Source of the DNA: Planctomycetota bacterium
GTDB taxonomy: Bacteria; Planctomycetota; UBA1135; UBA2386
Direction: 5' to 3'
Assembly: GCA_020425925.1 (NCBI GenBank)
Contig: JAGQRB010000736.1
Span: 1 to 53,655, forward strand
DNA: 53,655 nt
The notes beneath the pieces were generated by a model. It did no database searches. It saw nothing but the letters and a program-made list of their open reading frames with translations, and was not told the origin of the DNA. Both the position numbers and the translations under genes were made by a program. Shown here in pieces: positions 43,916 to 52,084 of this stretch. The number at the start of each line of letters is the position of its first letter. The stretch's first letter is position 1.

Positions 43916-44721
43916 TACGGTCCGAGCGCGAGACCGACGAGGAAGCCGCGCCGGTCGCGGCCGAGATCCTGCGCACCGAAGGCCTCGTCAAGGCCTACCG
44001 CGGCCGTCGTGTCGTCGACCGCGTCAGCATCACGGTCGGTGCCGGCGAGATCGTCGGCCTGCTCGGACCGAACGGCGCCGGCAAGACGACGACGTTCCGC
44101 ATGGTCGTCGGCATGGTCACACCCGATGCCGGCAACGTGCACCTCAACGGCACCGACGTGACCCGGCAGCCGATGTATCGGCGCGCCCGGTCCGGCCTCG
44201 GCTACCTCGCGCAGCAGGAGTCCGTGTTCCGCCGGATGTCGGCGATCGACAACGTCCGCTGCGTGCTCGAGGCGCGCGGCGTCGGGCGCAAGCAGCGCGA
44301 GGAACGCGCACGCGAGCTGCTGCAGGACCTGCAGTTGATGCACGTCGCCGACTCGATCGCCGAGACGATGTCGGGCGGCGAGAAGCGCCGACTCGAGATC
44401 GCGCGCGCGCTCGCCACCGAACCGTCGCTGCTGCTGCTCGACGAACCGTTCGCGGGCGTCGATCCGATCACGGTCGAGGAGATCCAGCAGATCCTCGCCA
44501 CCCTGGCGCGCTCCGGGATCGCGATCCTGATCACCGAGCACAACGTGATCGCGACGCTGCGCATCACCCACCGCTCCTACATCATCAGCCAGGGCAAGGT
44601 CATCGCGGAGGGCGACTCGCACGCGATCGTGTCGGACGAACAGGTCCGCCGCGTCTACCTCGGCCACTCGTTCGGCGAAGGCATCACGGAAGAAGAAGAG
44701 CGCGGGCTCGAGCTCGACTGA
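43912..44721 (+). CDS. lptB: LPS export ABC transporter ATP-binding protein LptB (269 aa)
   Basis: A GTG start at 43912 overlaps the lepB stop by 4 nt (GTGA), so the genes are coupled. ABC ATPase motifs are complete: Walker A GPNGAGKTT, Q-loop in LAQQES, signature MSGGEKRR, Walker B LLLLDEP with FAGVDP, and the H-loop in ITEHNV. LptB-type features are GYLAQQESVFRRMSAIDNV and the YIISQGKVIAEG strand. An N-terminal ~15-residue acidic extension (SERETDEEAAP) precedes the usual LRTEGLVKAY. LptB powers LptFG extraction of LPS from the inner membrane; no other lpt gene is in the window. The strand ends at a 9-bp hairpin. Confidence 0.95.
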   Translation: MIRSERETDEEAAPVAAEILRTEGLVKAYRGRRVVDRVSITVGAGEIVGLLGPNGAGKTTTFRMVVGMVTPDAGNVHLNGTDVTRQPMYRRARSGLGYLAQQESVFRRMSAIDNVRCVLEARGVGRKQREERARELLQDLQLMHVADSIAETMSGGEKRRLEIARALATEPSLLLLDEPFAGVDPITVEEIQQILATLARSGIAILITEHNVIATLRITHRSYIISQGKVIAEGDSHAIVSDEQVRRVYLGHSFGEGITEEEERGLELD

Positions 44722-44742
44722 CGGCGCGACCGGTACAAGGAC

Positions 44743-44764
44743 CGAGCCGGGCGAACCCGGCTCG
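44743..44764. terminator. Hairpin between lptB and flagellin
   Basis: A perfect 9-bp stem, CGAGCCGGG with CCCGGCTCG, closes a CGAA loop between the convergent lptB and flagellin genes. No T-run follows. A 10-bp palindrome CCCCGCGGGG at 44766-44775 sits next to it. Confidence 0.5.
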
Positions 44765-44838
44765 ACCCCGCGGGGGATGAACCCGCTGCGGCAAAGGAAG
44801 CTGTCGTCGCCGGCCGCCGCGGGCCGACGTCACGCCGG

Positions 44839-45666
44839 CTACTGCAGCAGCTGCAGCGCGGCCTGGGGTTGCTGGTTGGCCTGCGACAGGATCGAGATCG
44901 AAGCCTGCTGCAGGATCGAGTTGCGCGTCAACTCGGCGGTCTCGTAGGCGACATCGACGTCGCGGATCCGGCTCTCGGCGGCCGACAGCGATTCGGCCGT
45001 TACGCCGAGGTTCGCGATCGTCGACTGCAGACGGTTCTGCAGCGAGCCGAACTTGCCACGCAGCTGCGAGACCTGGTTGATCGCGCCGTCGATCGCCGCG
45101 ATCGCGAGGCTGGTGTCGCCGCCGGAGCCGACGTCGACCGAGTTCAGCCCGAGGCTCGTCGCCAGCGAAGGCGTCAGCGTGACGTCGAGCGCGTCGACGC
45201 CGACGACCGTGTTGATGCCGACCTGGAACGTGACGCTCGACGCGGAGCCGTCGAGCAGCCGGATACCGTTGAACTCGGTCGACTGCGCGATGCGGTTGAT
45301 CTCGTTGACGAGGCTGTCGAACTCCTCGGAGATCGTGTTCTTGTCGTCGGTCGACGAAGAACCGTTCGCCGCCTGGATGGTCAGCTCACGCAGGCGGACG
45401 AGGATGTTGCTGACCTCGTTGAGCGCGCCCTCACCGACCTGCACCAGAGAGATGCCGTCGTTGGCGTTGCGCGACGCCTGGTTGAGCGAGCGGACCTGCG
45501 AGCGCAGACGCTCGGAGATCGCGAGACCGGCCGCGTCGTCCGCGGCCGTAGAGATGCGCAGACCGGTAGAGAGCCGGTTGTAGTTGCGCTGCAATCTTGC
45601 GGTGACCAACGCGGTGTTCCGCTGCGCGTTGATCGACGCGATGTTCGTGTTTACGCGAAGTCCCAT
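44839..45666 (-). CDS. fliC: Flagellin (275 aa)
   Basis: The conserved N-terminal D0/D1 helices are present (MGLRVNTNIASINAQRN, RLSTGLRISTAADDAAGLAISERLRSQ, split here) and the C-terminal D1/D0 region ends with SRIRDVDVAYETAELTRNSILQQA and AQANQ-like SQANQQPQAALQLLQ, also split. The middle between about residues 140 and 195 is short, so there is no large variable D2/D3 domain: a compact flagellin of 275 residues against 350-600 in many bacteria. AAAGGAAA upstream is a good Shine-Dalgarno match. It is the only flagellar structural gene in the window. It lies next to PilT-like genes on the same strand but with a 171-nt gap, so coexpression is only possible. Confidence 0.96.
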   Translation of the reverse strand: MGLRVNTNIASINAQRNTALVTARLQRNYNRLSTGLRISTAADDAAGLAISERLRSQVRSLNQASRNANDGISLVQVGEGALNEVSNILVRLRELTIQAANGSSSTDDKNTISEEFDSLVNEINRIAQSTEFNGIRLLDGSASSVTFQVGINTVVGVDALDVTLTPSLATSLGLNSVDVGSGGDTSLAIAAIDGAINQVSQLRGKFGSLQNRLQSTIANLGVTAESLSAAESRIRDVDVAYETAELTRNSILQQASISILSQANQQPQAALQLLQ

Positions 45667-45673
45667 GACTCGT

Positions 45674-45683
45674 TTCCTTTGCC
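45674..45683 (-). promoter_or_regulatory. Ribosome binding site of flagellin, shared 10-mer
   Basis: GGCAAAGGAA on the minus strand; its AAGGA core is about 8 nt before the flagellin ATG. The identical 10-mer also precedes the PilT-like gene at 48212, and is unusually A-rich for this DNA. Confidence 0.6.
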
Positions 45684-45837
45684 TTTGATTCGCCGACTGA
45701 CGGGACTCGGCTTCGATCCTCCGACTCCCGATTCCATGCTCGGCCCCATGCCAAGGGGCTTGAGCACCAACACGCGGTTTTCACGTCCGATCCGCCGTCA
45801 TCGACGGCGGCTGCGACCGGCCTCACGCCGGCGCGGC

Positions 45838-46914
45838 TCAGCGCACGGCGAGCGACGGCGCGGCGCCGGACTGGCCCTCGCGCTGCGGCAGGTAGAGCTG
45901 CGCGTCCTCGTCGCTGACGAGGTGGGCCGACTGCAGCGCGCGCAGCGCGGCCTCGGCGGTCTGCATACCGAGCCCGCGGCAGCGGTGCATGATCCCGGGC
46001 AGCTCCTGGAAGTTGCCGCTGCGGATCGCGCCGCGCACCGCCGGGCTGCCGACGAGGATCTCGACGACGGCGACGCGACCGCTGCGATGGGCCCGCGGCA
46101 GCAGGTACTGCGCCGTGACACCGCGCAACGCTCGGGCCAGGCGGGTTCGCAGACGGGCGCGCTCCTCGAGCGGCGCCCGCAGCACGACCTCGGTCAGCGC
46201 GCCGACGACCGACCCCGATTCGACACCGCAGAACACCAGCGCGCCCGACTCGACCGCCGTGATGACTTCGTTGAGCGTCTCGCGGTCATGGACCTCCGAC
46301 ACCACGATCGTGTCGACACCAGCGGCGACCGCCTGGCGGATGCCCCCGATCGCGTTCTCGACGTGCACGCCGATCTCCTGCTGGTGCAGCAGCGCGGCGT
46401 CGGGCCGGTGCACGAACTCGATCGCGTCCTCGATGGTCACGATGTGGCGAGTCGGATCGGCATTGAGCACGTCGACGATCGCGGCGAGCAGCGTCGACTT
46501 GCCCGAACCGAAGAACCCGCCTGTCAGCACGAGTCCGGAGCGGTGGCGCGCGAAGCCGGCGACCTGATCGGGCAGCTCGAGCGCCTCGAACGTCGGCACC
46601 TTGGTCGGCAGCGGCCGCAGCGTCATCGTGCGCTTGCCGCCGCATTCGGTGACGACCGCGCGATAGCGGCGCCCGTCCTGCCCGAGGTAGAGCACCTCGA
46701 CCTGCCCGGTGGACGCCAGCGTCTCGCGGTGGTCGGTGAAGAGCAGGTCCCGCACGAACTCGTCGATCTGGTCCGCGCTGACGGACCGCGCATCGAGCTC
46801 GACGACGCGGCGCTGCACCCGCATGCAGGGCGGACGCCCGGGTACGAGGTAGATCGCCGACGCGGAGACGCGCTCCATCGCCTGCAGCAGGGGTTCGAGT
46901 CGCGAGTTGTTCAC
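45838..46914 (-). CDS. PilT-like secretion/twitching ATPase (358 aa)
   Basis: The start is GTG at 46914, 2 nt after the stop of the upstream PilT-like gene. Walker A is intact (GGFFGSGKST, residues 132-141), the Asp box is TIEDAIEF (160-167), and the Walker B strand is DTIVVSE (201-207) followed by VHDRETL, as in PilT VGEMRDLET. Departures from canonical PilT: the alanine-rich ALRxDPD stretch reads AVAAGVD, and the His-box TLHT is replaced by CGVESG. The C-terminal part (GVTAQYLLP, GRVAVVEIL, GMQTAEAALRAL) is PilT-like. It may drive pilus retraction or work with the paralogue as one assembly. The last ~15 residues form a short basic tail. Confidence 0.88.
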   Translation of the reverse strand: MNNSRLEPLLQAMERVSASAIYLVPGRPPCMRVQRRVVELDARSVSADQIDEFVRDLLFTDHRETLASTGQVEVLYLGQDGRRYRAVVTECGGKRTMTLRPLPTKVPTFEALELPDQVAGFARHRSGLVLTGGFFGSGKSTLLAAIVDVLNADPTRHIVTIEDAIEFVHRPDAALLHQQEIGVHVENAIGGIRQAVAAGVDTIVVSEVHDRETLNEVITAVESGALVFCGVESGSVVGALTEVVLRAPLEERARLRTRLARALRGVTAQYLLPRAHRSGRVAVVEILVGSPAVRGAIRSGNFQELPGIMHRCRGLGMQTAEAALRALQSAHLVSDEDAQLYLPQREGQSGAAPSLAVR

Positions 46915-46916
46915 AG

Positions 46917-48212
46917 TTACTCCGTCACCGTTTCGAGGTGTCTCGTCCGTTCCAGCACCCAGGCCTTCTCCTCGGCCCGAGCGAAGACGTCTTCCATGCG
47001 GACCCGGCCTTCGACGAGCAGCTGCAGCATGCTGCTGTCGAGGGTGTGGCCGCACTGGCCGCCCTCCATGCGCAACAGCAGCGCGATGTCCGACAGGTCG
47101 CCGCGACGCAGCGCGTCGCGCACCGAGTCGTCGACGACGAGCATCTCGGTCGCGATCACCGGTTCGTTGCCGTTGCTGTGCAGCATCTGCTGCCGCACGA
47201 GCAGACTGCGAAGGACCGCGGCGAGCGACGAACGCACGCGCGGAACGTCGTGGACCGGGTAGAAGTCGAGGATGCGATTGAGTGCGGCGGTAACGCTGCT
47301 CGCGTTGATGTGACCGATCACGAGACGACCGCCCTCGGCCGCGCGCAGCGCGACCTCGAAGGTCTCGGCCTCGCCGATGTCGGCGATCACGAGCACGTCG
47401 GGGTCGTCCCGCACCGCGCTTCGCACCGCCGCTGCCCGTCGCTCCATATCGCCGCCGAAACGGCGACGGACGAACAGGGCCGGCACCGACGGCCACGGCA
47501 ACGGTTCGTCGTCCAGCACGATGACGTGGCTCGCCGAGTCCCGCGCCGCTTCCTTGGTGAGCAGCGCCAGCGCCTCGCCGCGACCCTGACCGCGCTCGCT
47601 CGCCACCAACACCAGTCCCCGGCCGCTGCGCGCCTGGTCGACGACCTCGCGCGGCACGCCGATCTGATCCGGCTCGATGCGTTGCGCCGCGAACTGGAGC
47701 CGGACGGCGACGCCTTCGAAGTGACGGAACACGCGCGCGGTGCCGTGGCCGACCCCGTCCTGCTTGAAGCCGCGGACGACGCAACGGCGGTCGGCGAGCT
47801 CCTCCAGCACCTCGTGACCGAGCAGCTCACGCGCGAAGTCCCAGACCTGCGGGCCAGCGACCGCGTGCTCGGTGAGACCGCGCCATTCGGTACCGACCCG
47901 GATGCGGACCGTGCGCCCCTCGCTGACGACCATCTCGGACGCCGCGTTGGCGACGGCGGCCTGGAGCAGCGCGCTGCACATGTCGTCGCTCGAGGCCACG
48001 GTCGCGGCCTGCGCCGCGCGCGACTTGCGAGCCTTCTGCAGCTCGAGGACGCGCGACAGCGTCTCGCTGTCGACGAGCCCCTGCGCGACGAGCACCTGCC
48101 CGATCGGGCGGACCGAGCCCGTCAGCGCCTGAATCGACAGGCAGCGCTCGAGATCTTGTTCGCTGACAATGCCGCTCTCGAGCAGGATCGCCCCAAGCCG
48201 GGTGTCTTCCAT
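46917..48212 (-). CDS. PilT/GspE-like protein with degenerate ATPase site (431 aa)
   Basis: Residues about 5-60 are two helix-loop units (RLGAILLESGIVSEQDL, PIGQVLVAQGLVDSETL) resembling the MshEN/GspE N-terminal domain, which in related proteins binds cyclic di-GMP. The rest aligns with PilT but the Walker A position reads ASERGQGRGEALALL (204-218): the G-x-G-K-[ST] lysine and Ser/Thr are lost. The Asp-box position reads VLDDEPLP, whereas the Walker B-like strand is kept (DDPDVLVIADIGEAETFE, split) as is the following GGRLVIGHINASS region. It is probably a non-hydrolysing partner or regulator of the intact PilT-like protein. AAAGGAA is a good Shine-Dalgarno site; the next gene starts 2 nt after its stop. 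Confidence 0.85.
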   Translation of the reverse strand: MEDTRLGAILLESGIVSEQDLERCLSIQALTGSVRPIGQVLVAQGLVDSETLSRVLELQKARKSRAAQAATVASSDDMCSALLQAAVANAASEMVVSEGRTVRIRVGTEWRGLTEHAVAGPQVWDFARELLGHEVLEELADRRCVVRGFKQDGVGHGTARVFRHFEGVAVRLQFAAQRIEPDQIGVPREVVDQARSGRGLVLVASERGQGRGEALALLTKEAARDSASHVIVLDDEPLPWPSVPALFVRRRFGGDMERRAAAVRSAVRDDPDVLVIADIGEAETFEVALRAAEGGRLVIGHINASSVTAALNRILDFYPVHDVPRVRSSLAAVLRSLLVRQQMLHSNGNEPVIATEMLVVDDSVRDALRRGDLSDIALLLRMEGGQCGHTLDSSMLQLLVEGRVRMEDVFARAEEKAWVLERTRHLETVTE

Positions 48213-48218
48213 TCGCCG

Positions 48219-48228
48219 TTCCTTTGCC
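48219..48228 (-). promoter_or_regulatory. Ribosome binding site of the MshEN/PilT-like gene
   Basis: GGCAAAGGAA on the minus strand; its AAGGA core lies about 8-9 nt before the ATG at 48212. Identical to the flagellin site at 45674-45683. Confidence 0.6.
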
Positions 48229-48308
48229 TGCGGCGCCGTTGCCGCGGGAACTTCATCGGCCGCGGCGCGGCGGCGGCTTGAAACGGAATGCCCGACGTGG
48301 AGTGGCCG

Positions 48309-48818
48309 CTACTGCAGTGCGGCCTGCGCCAGCGCGGTCGCCAGCGGCCGCGGCGCGAGCCGCCCCTCGGCCACCACCCGGCGCCAGAAGACGACCGCGG
48401 CCGGGTGATCGTTCGCGGCCTCGGCGAAGGCGCCGGCAGCGAAGTTCGCCAGCACCGGATCGCCGAGGTCGAGGAAACGGCGCGCCGCCGGTGGCGGCAC
48501 CACGGTCGGGAAGCGCCCGCCGCCGAGTTGCTGCCGGAGCCGGTCGGCGGCCGGCGCGTCGTCGAGGGCGATCGCCGCGAGCCACCCCGCCCAGAGTTCC
48601 CGTGGCGTCGAACCGGCCGCGGCCCGATCGACCACCACCCGCAGCATCGCGGCTCGCTCCGGGCCGTCGAGATCCCCATCGGCGAGTTCGGCGACCGCGG
48701 TCTCGAGGTCCGGCACGGCAAAGTGCCGGACCGCCGCGAACGCCAGGATCCCGGTCGCCAGCGCGAGCGCGACCAGCAGCGGGGCGGACAGCACTCGGCG
48801 GCGTGGTCGCGGGGTCAT
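48309..48818 (-). CDS. Small membrane-anchored protein with helical repeats (169 aa)
   Basis: The start at 48818 (MTPRPRRRVLSAPLLVALALATGILAFAAV) gives a basic tail and one membrane helix at about residues 10-30; the longer upstream frame starts with a less plausible stretch. The rest is Ala/Leu/Arg-rich and helical (LETAVAELADGDLDGPERAAMLRVVVDRAA, then PAADRLRQQL, FLDLGDPVLANFAAGAFAEA, split), resembling a degenerate TPR-type region. It lies 96 nt upstream of the MshEN/PilT-like gene on the same strand and may be in its operon. I do not recognise a family. Orientation N-in, C-out is inferred from the arginines before the helix. Confidence 0.6.
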   Translation of the reverse strand: MTPRPRRRVLSAPLLVALALATGILAFAAVRHFAVPDLETAVAELADGDLDGPERAAMLRVVVDRAAAGSTPRELWAGWLAAIALDDAPAADRLRQQLGGGRFPTVVPPPAARRFLDLGDPVLANFAAGAFAEAANDHPAAVVFWRRVVAEGRLAPRPLATALAQAALQ

Positions 48819-48942
48819 TCCGGCGAGAATGTCGGCTTCCGGCCCGGCAAGCGCAACCCGTCTTCCGAACGGGAGATGCCGCACCCGGGCCGGAGCGCCC
48901 GCGGGCCGCCGGACGGCGAGGACTACCGGGATTTGAAAACCC

Positions 48943-48951
48943 TGCTACAAT
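48943..48951 (+). promoter_or_regulatory. Candidate extended -10 promoter (TGCTACAAT)
   Basis: TGCTACAAT matches the extended -10 form TGnTATAAT with one change and is the closest to consensus in the window. It lies 156 nt before the ATG at 49108. No -35 element at 17 nt is apparent, as expected for extended -10 promoters. Confidence 0.45.
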
Positions 48952-49107
48952 CGCGTTTTCGTCCTCTTTCTGGGCGCTGCCGGCCGCCGACCCCTTTGGC
49001 CCGCGACGCCCCACCAGGCGCCAGAGCGACCGTCCGATTCCTCGAAGCCGGGCGCGAGCCGAGCCGCCGATCCGCAGAACCGCGCCGTTCCGAGCGAGCA
49101 GACCCCA

Positions 49108-49737
49108 ATGGCATCCCGAGCCCCGAGCAAACCCAAGAAGAAGAGCAAGACCGGCGCAACCAAGAAGAAGGCGTCCACCGCACGCCCACCGCGCGCCCCG
49201 GCGGCGAAGAACGACCCCGCGAAGAAGCCCTCGGCGCGGCCGGCCTCGGCGAGGCCGACCAAGAAGGCCGCGCCGCTGGTCGTGCCGCGCGCGCTCGTCA
49301 ACGCGGACGACGACGATGAGTTGATGGCGCACGGCGGCGGCGGCTCGGGCTTCGGTCGCTGCGGAGGCCGCCTGCTGTCGAGCCGGCTCGAGCAGAACCT
49401 CTGCCATTGGCTCGGCATGGCCGGAATCGTGCACAGCCACTCGCCACGACACTACGAGGTGCGATTCGACGAGGAGGGCCGGGTCGCGGCCTACGCGCCC
49501 CAGATCGTGCTGCGCGGCCGCGGCCGCGAGGGCAAGAGCGTGGTGATCGAGGCCGTCGAGGACCCCAATGCGCCGATTCTGCGCAAGATCGTGGCCTTCC
49601 GCGCGCAATACGGTCAGGAGTTCTACGTGATCGTCGTCGCCTCCGACGAAGTGCTCGACGACATCCCGCTCGCCGCGTTCGACGAGTCGTGCTCGACCAC
49701 GAACGTCAACACGCTGATCGCGCGCCTCGCGGAGTAG
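49108..49737 (+). CDS. Lysine-rich-tailed protein with possible endonuclease-like domain (209 aa)
   Basis: Residues 1-58 are a histone-H1-like tail: about 18 lysines plus many Ala, Pro, Ser and Thr (KPKKKSK, KKKAST, KKPSARP). A linker with an acidic DDDDE run follows, then a Gly-rich GGGGSGFGRCGG stretch. The folded part (~residues 85-209) has HYEVRFDEEGRVAAYAPQIVL and GKSVVIEAVEDPN, then ILRKIVAFRAQYGQEFYVIVVASDEVL, quoted in parts. The strand order resembles restriction-endonuclease-like folds, but the PD-(D/E)xK lysine is not evident, so this is speculative. The tail suggests nucleic-acid binding. Start ATG 49108 is fixed by the composition; an extended -10 promoter sits 156 nt upstream. 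I do not recognise the family. Confidence 0.6.
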   Translation: MASRAPSKPKKKSKTGATKKKASTARPPRAPAAKNDPAKKPSARPASARPTKKAAPLVVPRALVNADDDDELMAHGGGGSGFGRCGGRLLSSRLEQNLCHWLGMAGIVHSHSPRHYEVRFDEEGRVAAYAPQIVLRGRGREGKSVVIEAVEDPNAPILRKIVAFRAQYGQEFYVIVVASDEVLDDIPLAAFDESCSTTNVNTLIARLAE

Positions 49738-49886
49738 TCGCGAATCGCGCGCCGGAACGGGCCGGAGTTCGCCACTTCGACGAATCCGCGCGCGCAGGAA
49801 CCGAGTGAATCCTGGCAGCCCGCCGCCGGGAGGGGTATCGTGCCTGCCCCCATTTTCGCTCCGACACCAGCTCCCAGGCACCGACG

Positions 49887-52067
49887 TTGACGCAAGACAT
49901 CGTCCATCTAGCGCGTTCCCTCCAACTGGATGCCCTCGAGACCGAGTGGGCCGCCGCCGTGCAGGCGCCGCGGGCCGACCAGGCCGACAGATACGCAGCA
50001 GCGATCGATCACCTCTGTGATCGCGACATGACCAGCAAGGCCTTGAGCCTGGCCAGCGCGATGATCGAGGCACTGGCGAACAAGTCCGAGAACGCCGCCG
50101 CGATGGAACTCGGCTTCCGCGTCGTGCGCCGCAACGCGCACTACGAAGCGCTCACCAAGCTGATCGGCGAGCTGATCGAGAAGCACTACGGCAGCGAGGA
50201 GTGGTATCCGGTGCTCGCCAAGCGAGCCGGCCTGAACGAAGGCTCGACCGCTGCGGCGATCACGGAGTTCGACCGGCTGCGGCGCTACACCCGCGGCCAC
50301 ATCGTCTACCACGGCGCCGGCTGGGGCGAAGGCGCGGTCGAGGACTTCGAGGTCGAGACGCAGGAGGTCACCGTGCAGTTCGCGACCGGGCGGCGTTCGC
50401 CGTTCCCGCTCGACACGCTGCTCACGAGCTTCAAGCCGCTCGAGCACGACGATCTCCGTGCGATGAAGCTGCAGAAGATGGACCAGCTCCGCGCCGAGGC
50501 CGAGAACCAGCCGAGCATGCTGATCCGGCGCGCCGCGGCGCTCTACCGCGGTGAGATCACCAGCCAGCAGGTCAAGAACGAGATCGCCGGCTCGGTCGTC
50601 CCGGACAAGTCGTGGGCATCGTATTGGAAGCGCGCGCGCGCCGAGGCGACCAAGGACCCGTGGCTGAAGGTAGAGGGCTCGCGCACGCGCCCGACCTTCC
50701 TGCTGCGCGACAAGCCGGTCGGCCTGCTCGAGGAGGCCACCGCCGCGCTGCATCACCAGAACGACCTCGGACAGCGGATCGGCGTGCTGCGCGACTACCT
50801 CGCGCGCGGCCAGGACGCCGAGATCCGCACCCAGATCCTCGACCTGGCGACGACGATCGTCGAACAGGCCATCAACGAGAAGCAGGCGTCGCACGCGCAC
50901 ATCCTCGACGGCCTGTTGTTCCTCGAGGAACACGACCGCAGCGCGTCGGTACCCGCGGCCCAGGAGGTGCGCGAACTGCTGCTCAAGGCCGACGGCTCGC
51001 TGGACTGCGCGGCGATCGACCGGCTCGCGACCCAGGAATCGCGCGAGCACGCGGTCGCGCTGCTGCCGAAGGCGCTCGGTAACGACTGGGCCGAACCCTG
51101 CGCGACGGTCTGGACCGACTGGCCGAACTCGGTCGTCGAGGTCGTCGTCGACCAGATCGCGGCCGCCGGCAAGGCTCTGCTCCTGCTGCCGGCATGGGAC
51201 CGGATCGCGCCGTACCCGCGGCGCTTCCCGCTGCCGCTCTACCTGCTCGGCAAGCTCTACGCCGAGGGGGCATTCGCGGGCGACGAGCGTCGGCCGGAAC
51301 CGGTCGCGGTCGGCCGCGTGCTGCTGCACCTCGGGCGTATCCTGACCGAGGACCGCAAGAAGAACCTGCTGCACAGCCGTCTCCTGAACCGCCTGACCAG
51401 CCTGATGGCCGGCAAGCGCGGCCTGCTGCACGTCGCCCTCGACGGCATCGGCCGCGAGGACATCATGCAGTATCACGGCATCATCGCCCGCGCCGGCGAG
51501 GACTTCCCGCAGGAGATCGGCGACATCGTCGACCGCGCGATCCTCGCGACCTATCCGGAGCTGCTCACCGAACCCGAGGTGCCGTTCTGGGAGCGCGACG
51601 TGCTGCTGACGACGAGCGCCGGCCTGCAACGCATCAAGGAGGAGTACCGCATCCTCGTCGACGACAAGATCCCGGCGAACAGCAAGGCGATCGGCGCAGC
51701 TGCATCGCTCGGCGATCTCTCCGAGAACAGCGAGTGGGAGGCCGCGATGGAGGAACAACGCAACCTCACGTCGCGCGCCCAGGACATGGATCAGCAGATC
51801 AAGAGCGCCAAGCTGATCGAGGACCAGGAGATCCCGGACGACAAGGTCGCCCCCGGCACCAAGGTGACGTTCGTCAACGAGGAGACCGGCGAGGTCGATC
51901 ACTACCGCGTGCTCGGACCGTGGGACGGCGACACCGACGGCACGATCAATTACAAGGCGCCGGCCGCGCAGGGCCTGCTCGGCAAGTCCGTCGGCGACAC
52001 CGCCAAGGTGCCGACCCCGACCGGACCGGTGCAGGTGACGATCCAGTCGATCGAGCGGATCATCTGA
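49887..52067 (+). CDS. greA: Transcription elongation factor GreA, long N-terminally extended form (726 aa)
   Basis: The C-terminal part (about residues 570-726) is a complete GreA: the coiled-coil hairpin carries LGDLSENSEWEAA (608-620), with Asp610 and Glu613 matching the acidic pair (D41 and E44 in E. coli) that activates RNA polymerase transcript cleavage, followed by the globular GTKVTFVNEETGEVDHYRVLGPWD domain, split here. Upstream are ~570 extra residues that are mostly helical, plus a region at 136-185 (HIVYHGAGWGEGAVEDFEVE...) that looks like a small SH3/CarD-type fold. Chlamydia GreA has a similar ~715-residue form. The start codon is TTG at 49887, preceded by AGG; the next in-frame ATG would cut 47 residues. 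The next gene starts 17 nt later. Confidence 0.93.
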   Translation: MTQDIVHLARSLQLDALETEWAAAVQAPRADQADRYAAAIDHLCDRDMTSKALSLASAMIEALANKSENAAAMELGFRVVRRNAHYEALTKLIGELIEKHYGSEEWYPVLAKRAGLNEGSTAAAITEFDRLRRYTRGHIVYHGAGWGEGAVEDFEVETQEVTVQFATGRRSPFPLDTLLTSFKPLEHDDLRAMKLQKMDQLRAEAENQPSMLIRRAAALYRGEITSQQVKNEIAGSVVPDKSWASYWKRARAEATKDPWLKVEGSRTRPTFLLRDKPVGLLEEATAALHHQNDLGQRIGVLRDYLARGQDAEIRTQILDLATTIVEQAINEKQASHAHILDGLLFLEEHDRSASVPAAQEVRELLLKADGSLDCAAIDRLATQESREHAVALLPKALGNDWAEPCATVWTDWPNSVVEVVVDQIAAAGKALLLLPAWDRIAPYPRRFPLPLYLLGKLYAEGAFAGDERRPEPVAVGRVLLHLGRILTEDRKKNLLHSRLLNRLTSLMAGKRGLLHVALDGIGREDIMQYHGIIARAGEDFPQEIGDIVDRAILATYPELLTEPEVPFWERDVLLTTSAGLQRIKEEYRILVDDKIPANSKAIGAAASLGDLSENSEWEAAMEEQRNLTSRAQDMDQQIKSAKLIEDQEIPDDKVAPGTKVTFVNEETGEVDHYRVLGPWDGDTDGTINYKAPAAQGLLGKSVGDTAKVPTPTGPVQVTIQSIERII

Positions 52068-52084
52068 TCCGCTCGGAGAGCGCG

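Noticed and set aside
45715..45770. A sigma-54-like promoter before flagellin (TTGGCATG then GAGC)
   Set aside because: The GG and GC elements are one base too far apart and the -12 box is poor.
45838..48212. The two PilT-like genes as one broken gene
   Set aside because: Each has its own start, stop and full-length body, and their sequences are paralogous over the same region, so this is two genes, not a frameshift.
48933..48951. TTGAAA as a -35 box for TACAAT
   Set aside because: Only 7 nt separate the two hexamers; a sigma-70 promoter needs about 17. The extended -10 reading is kept instead.
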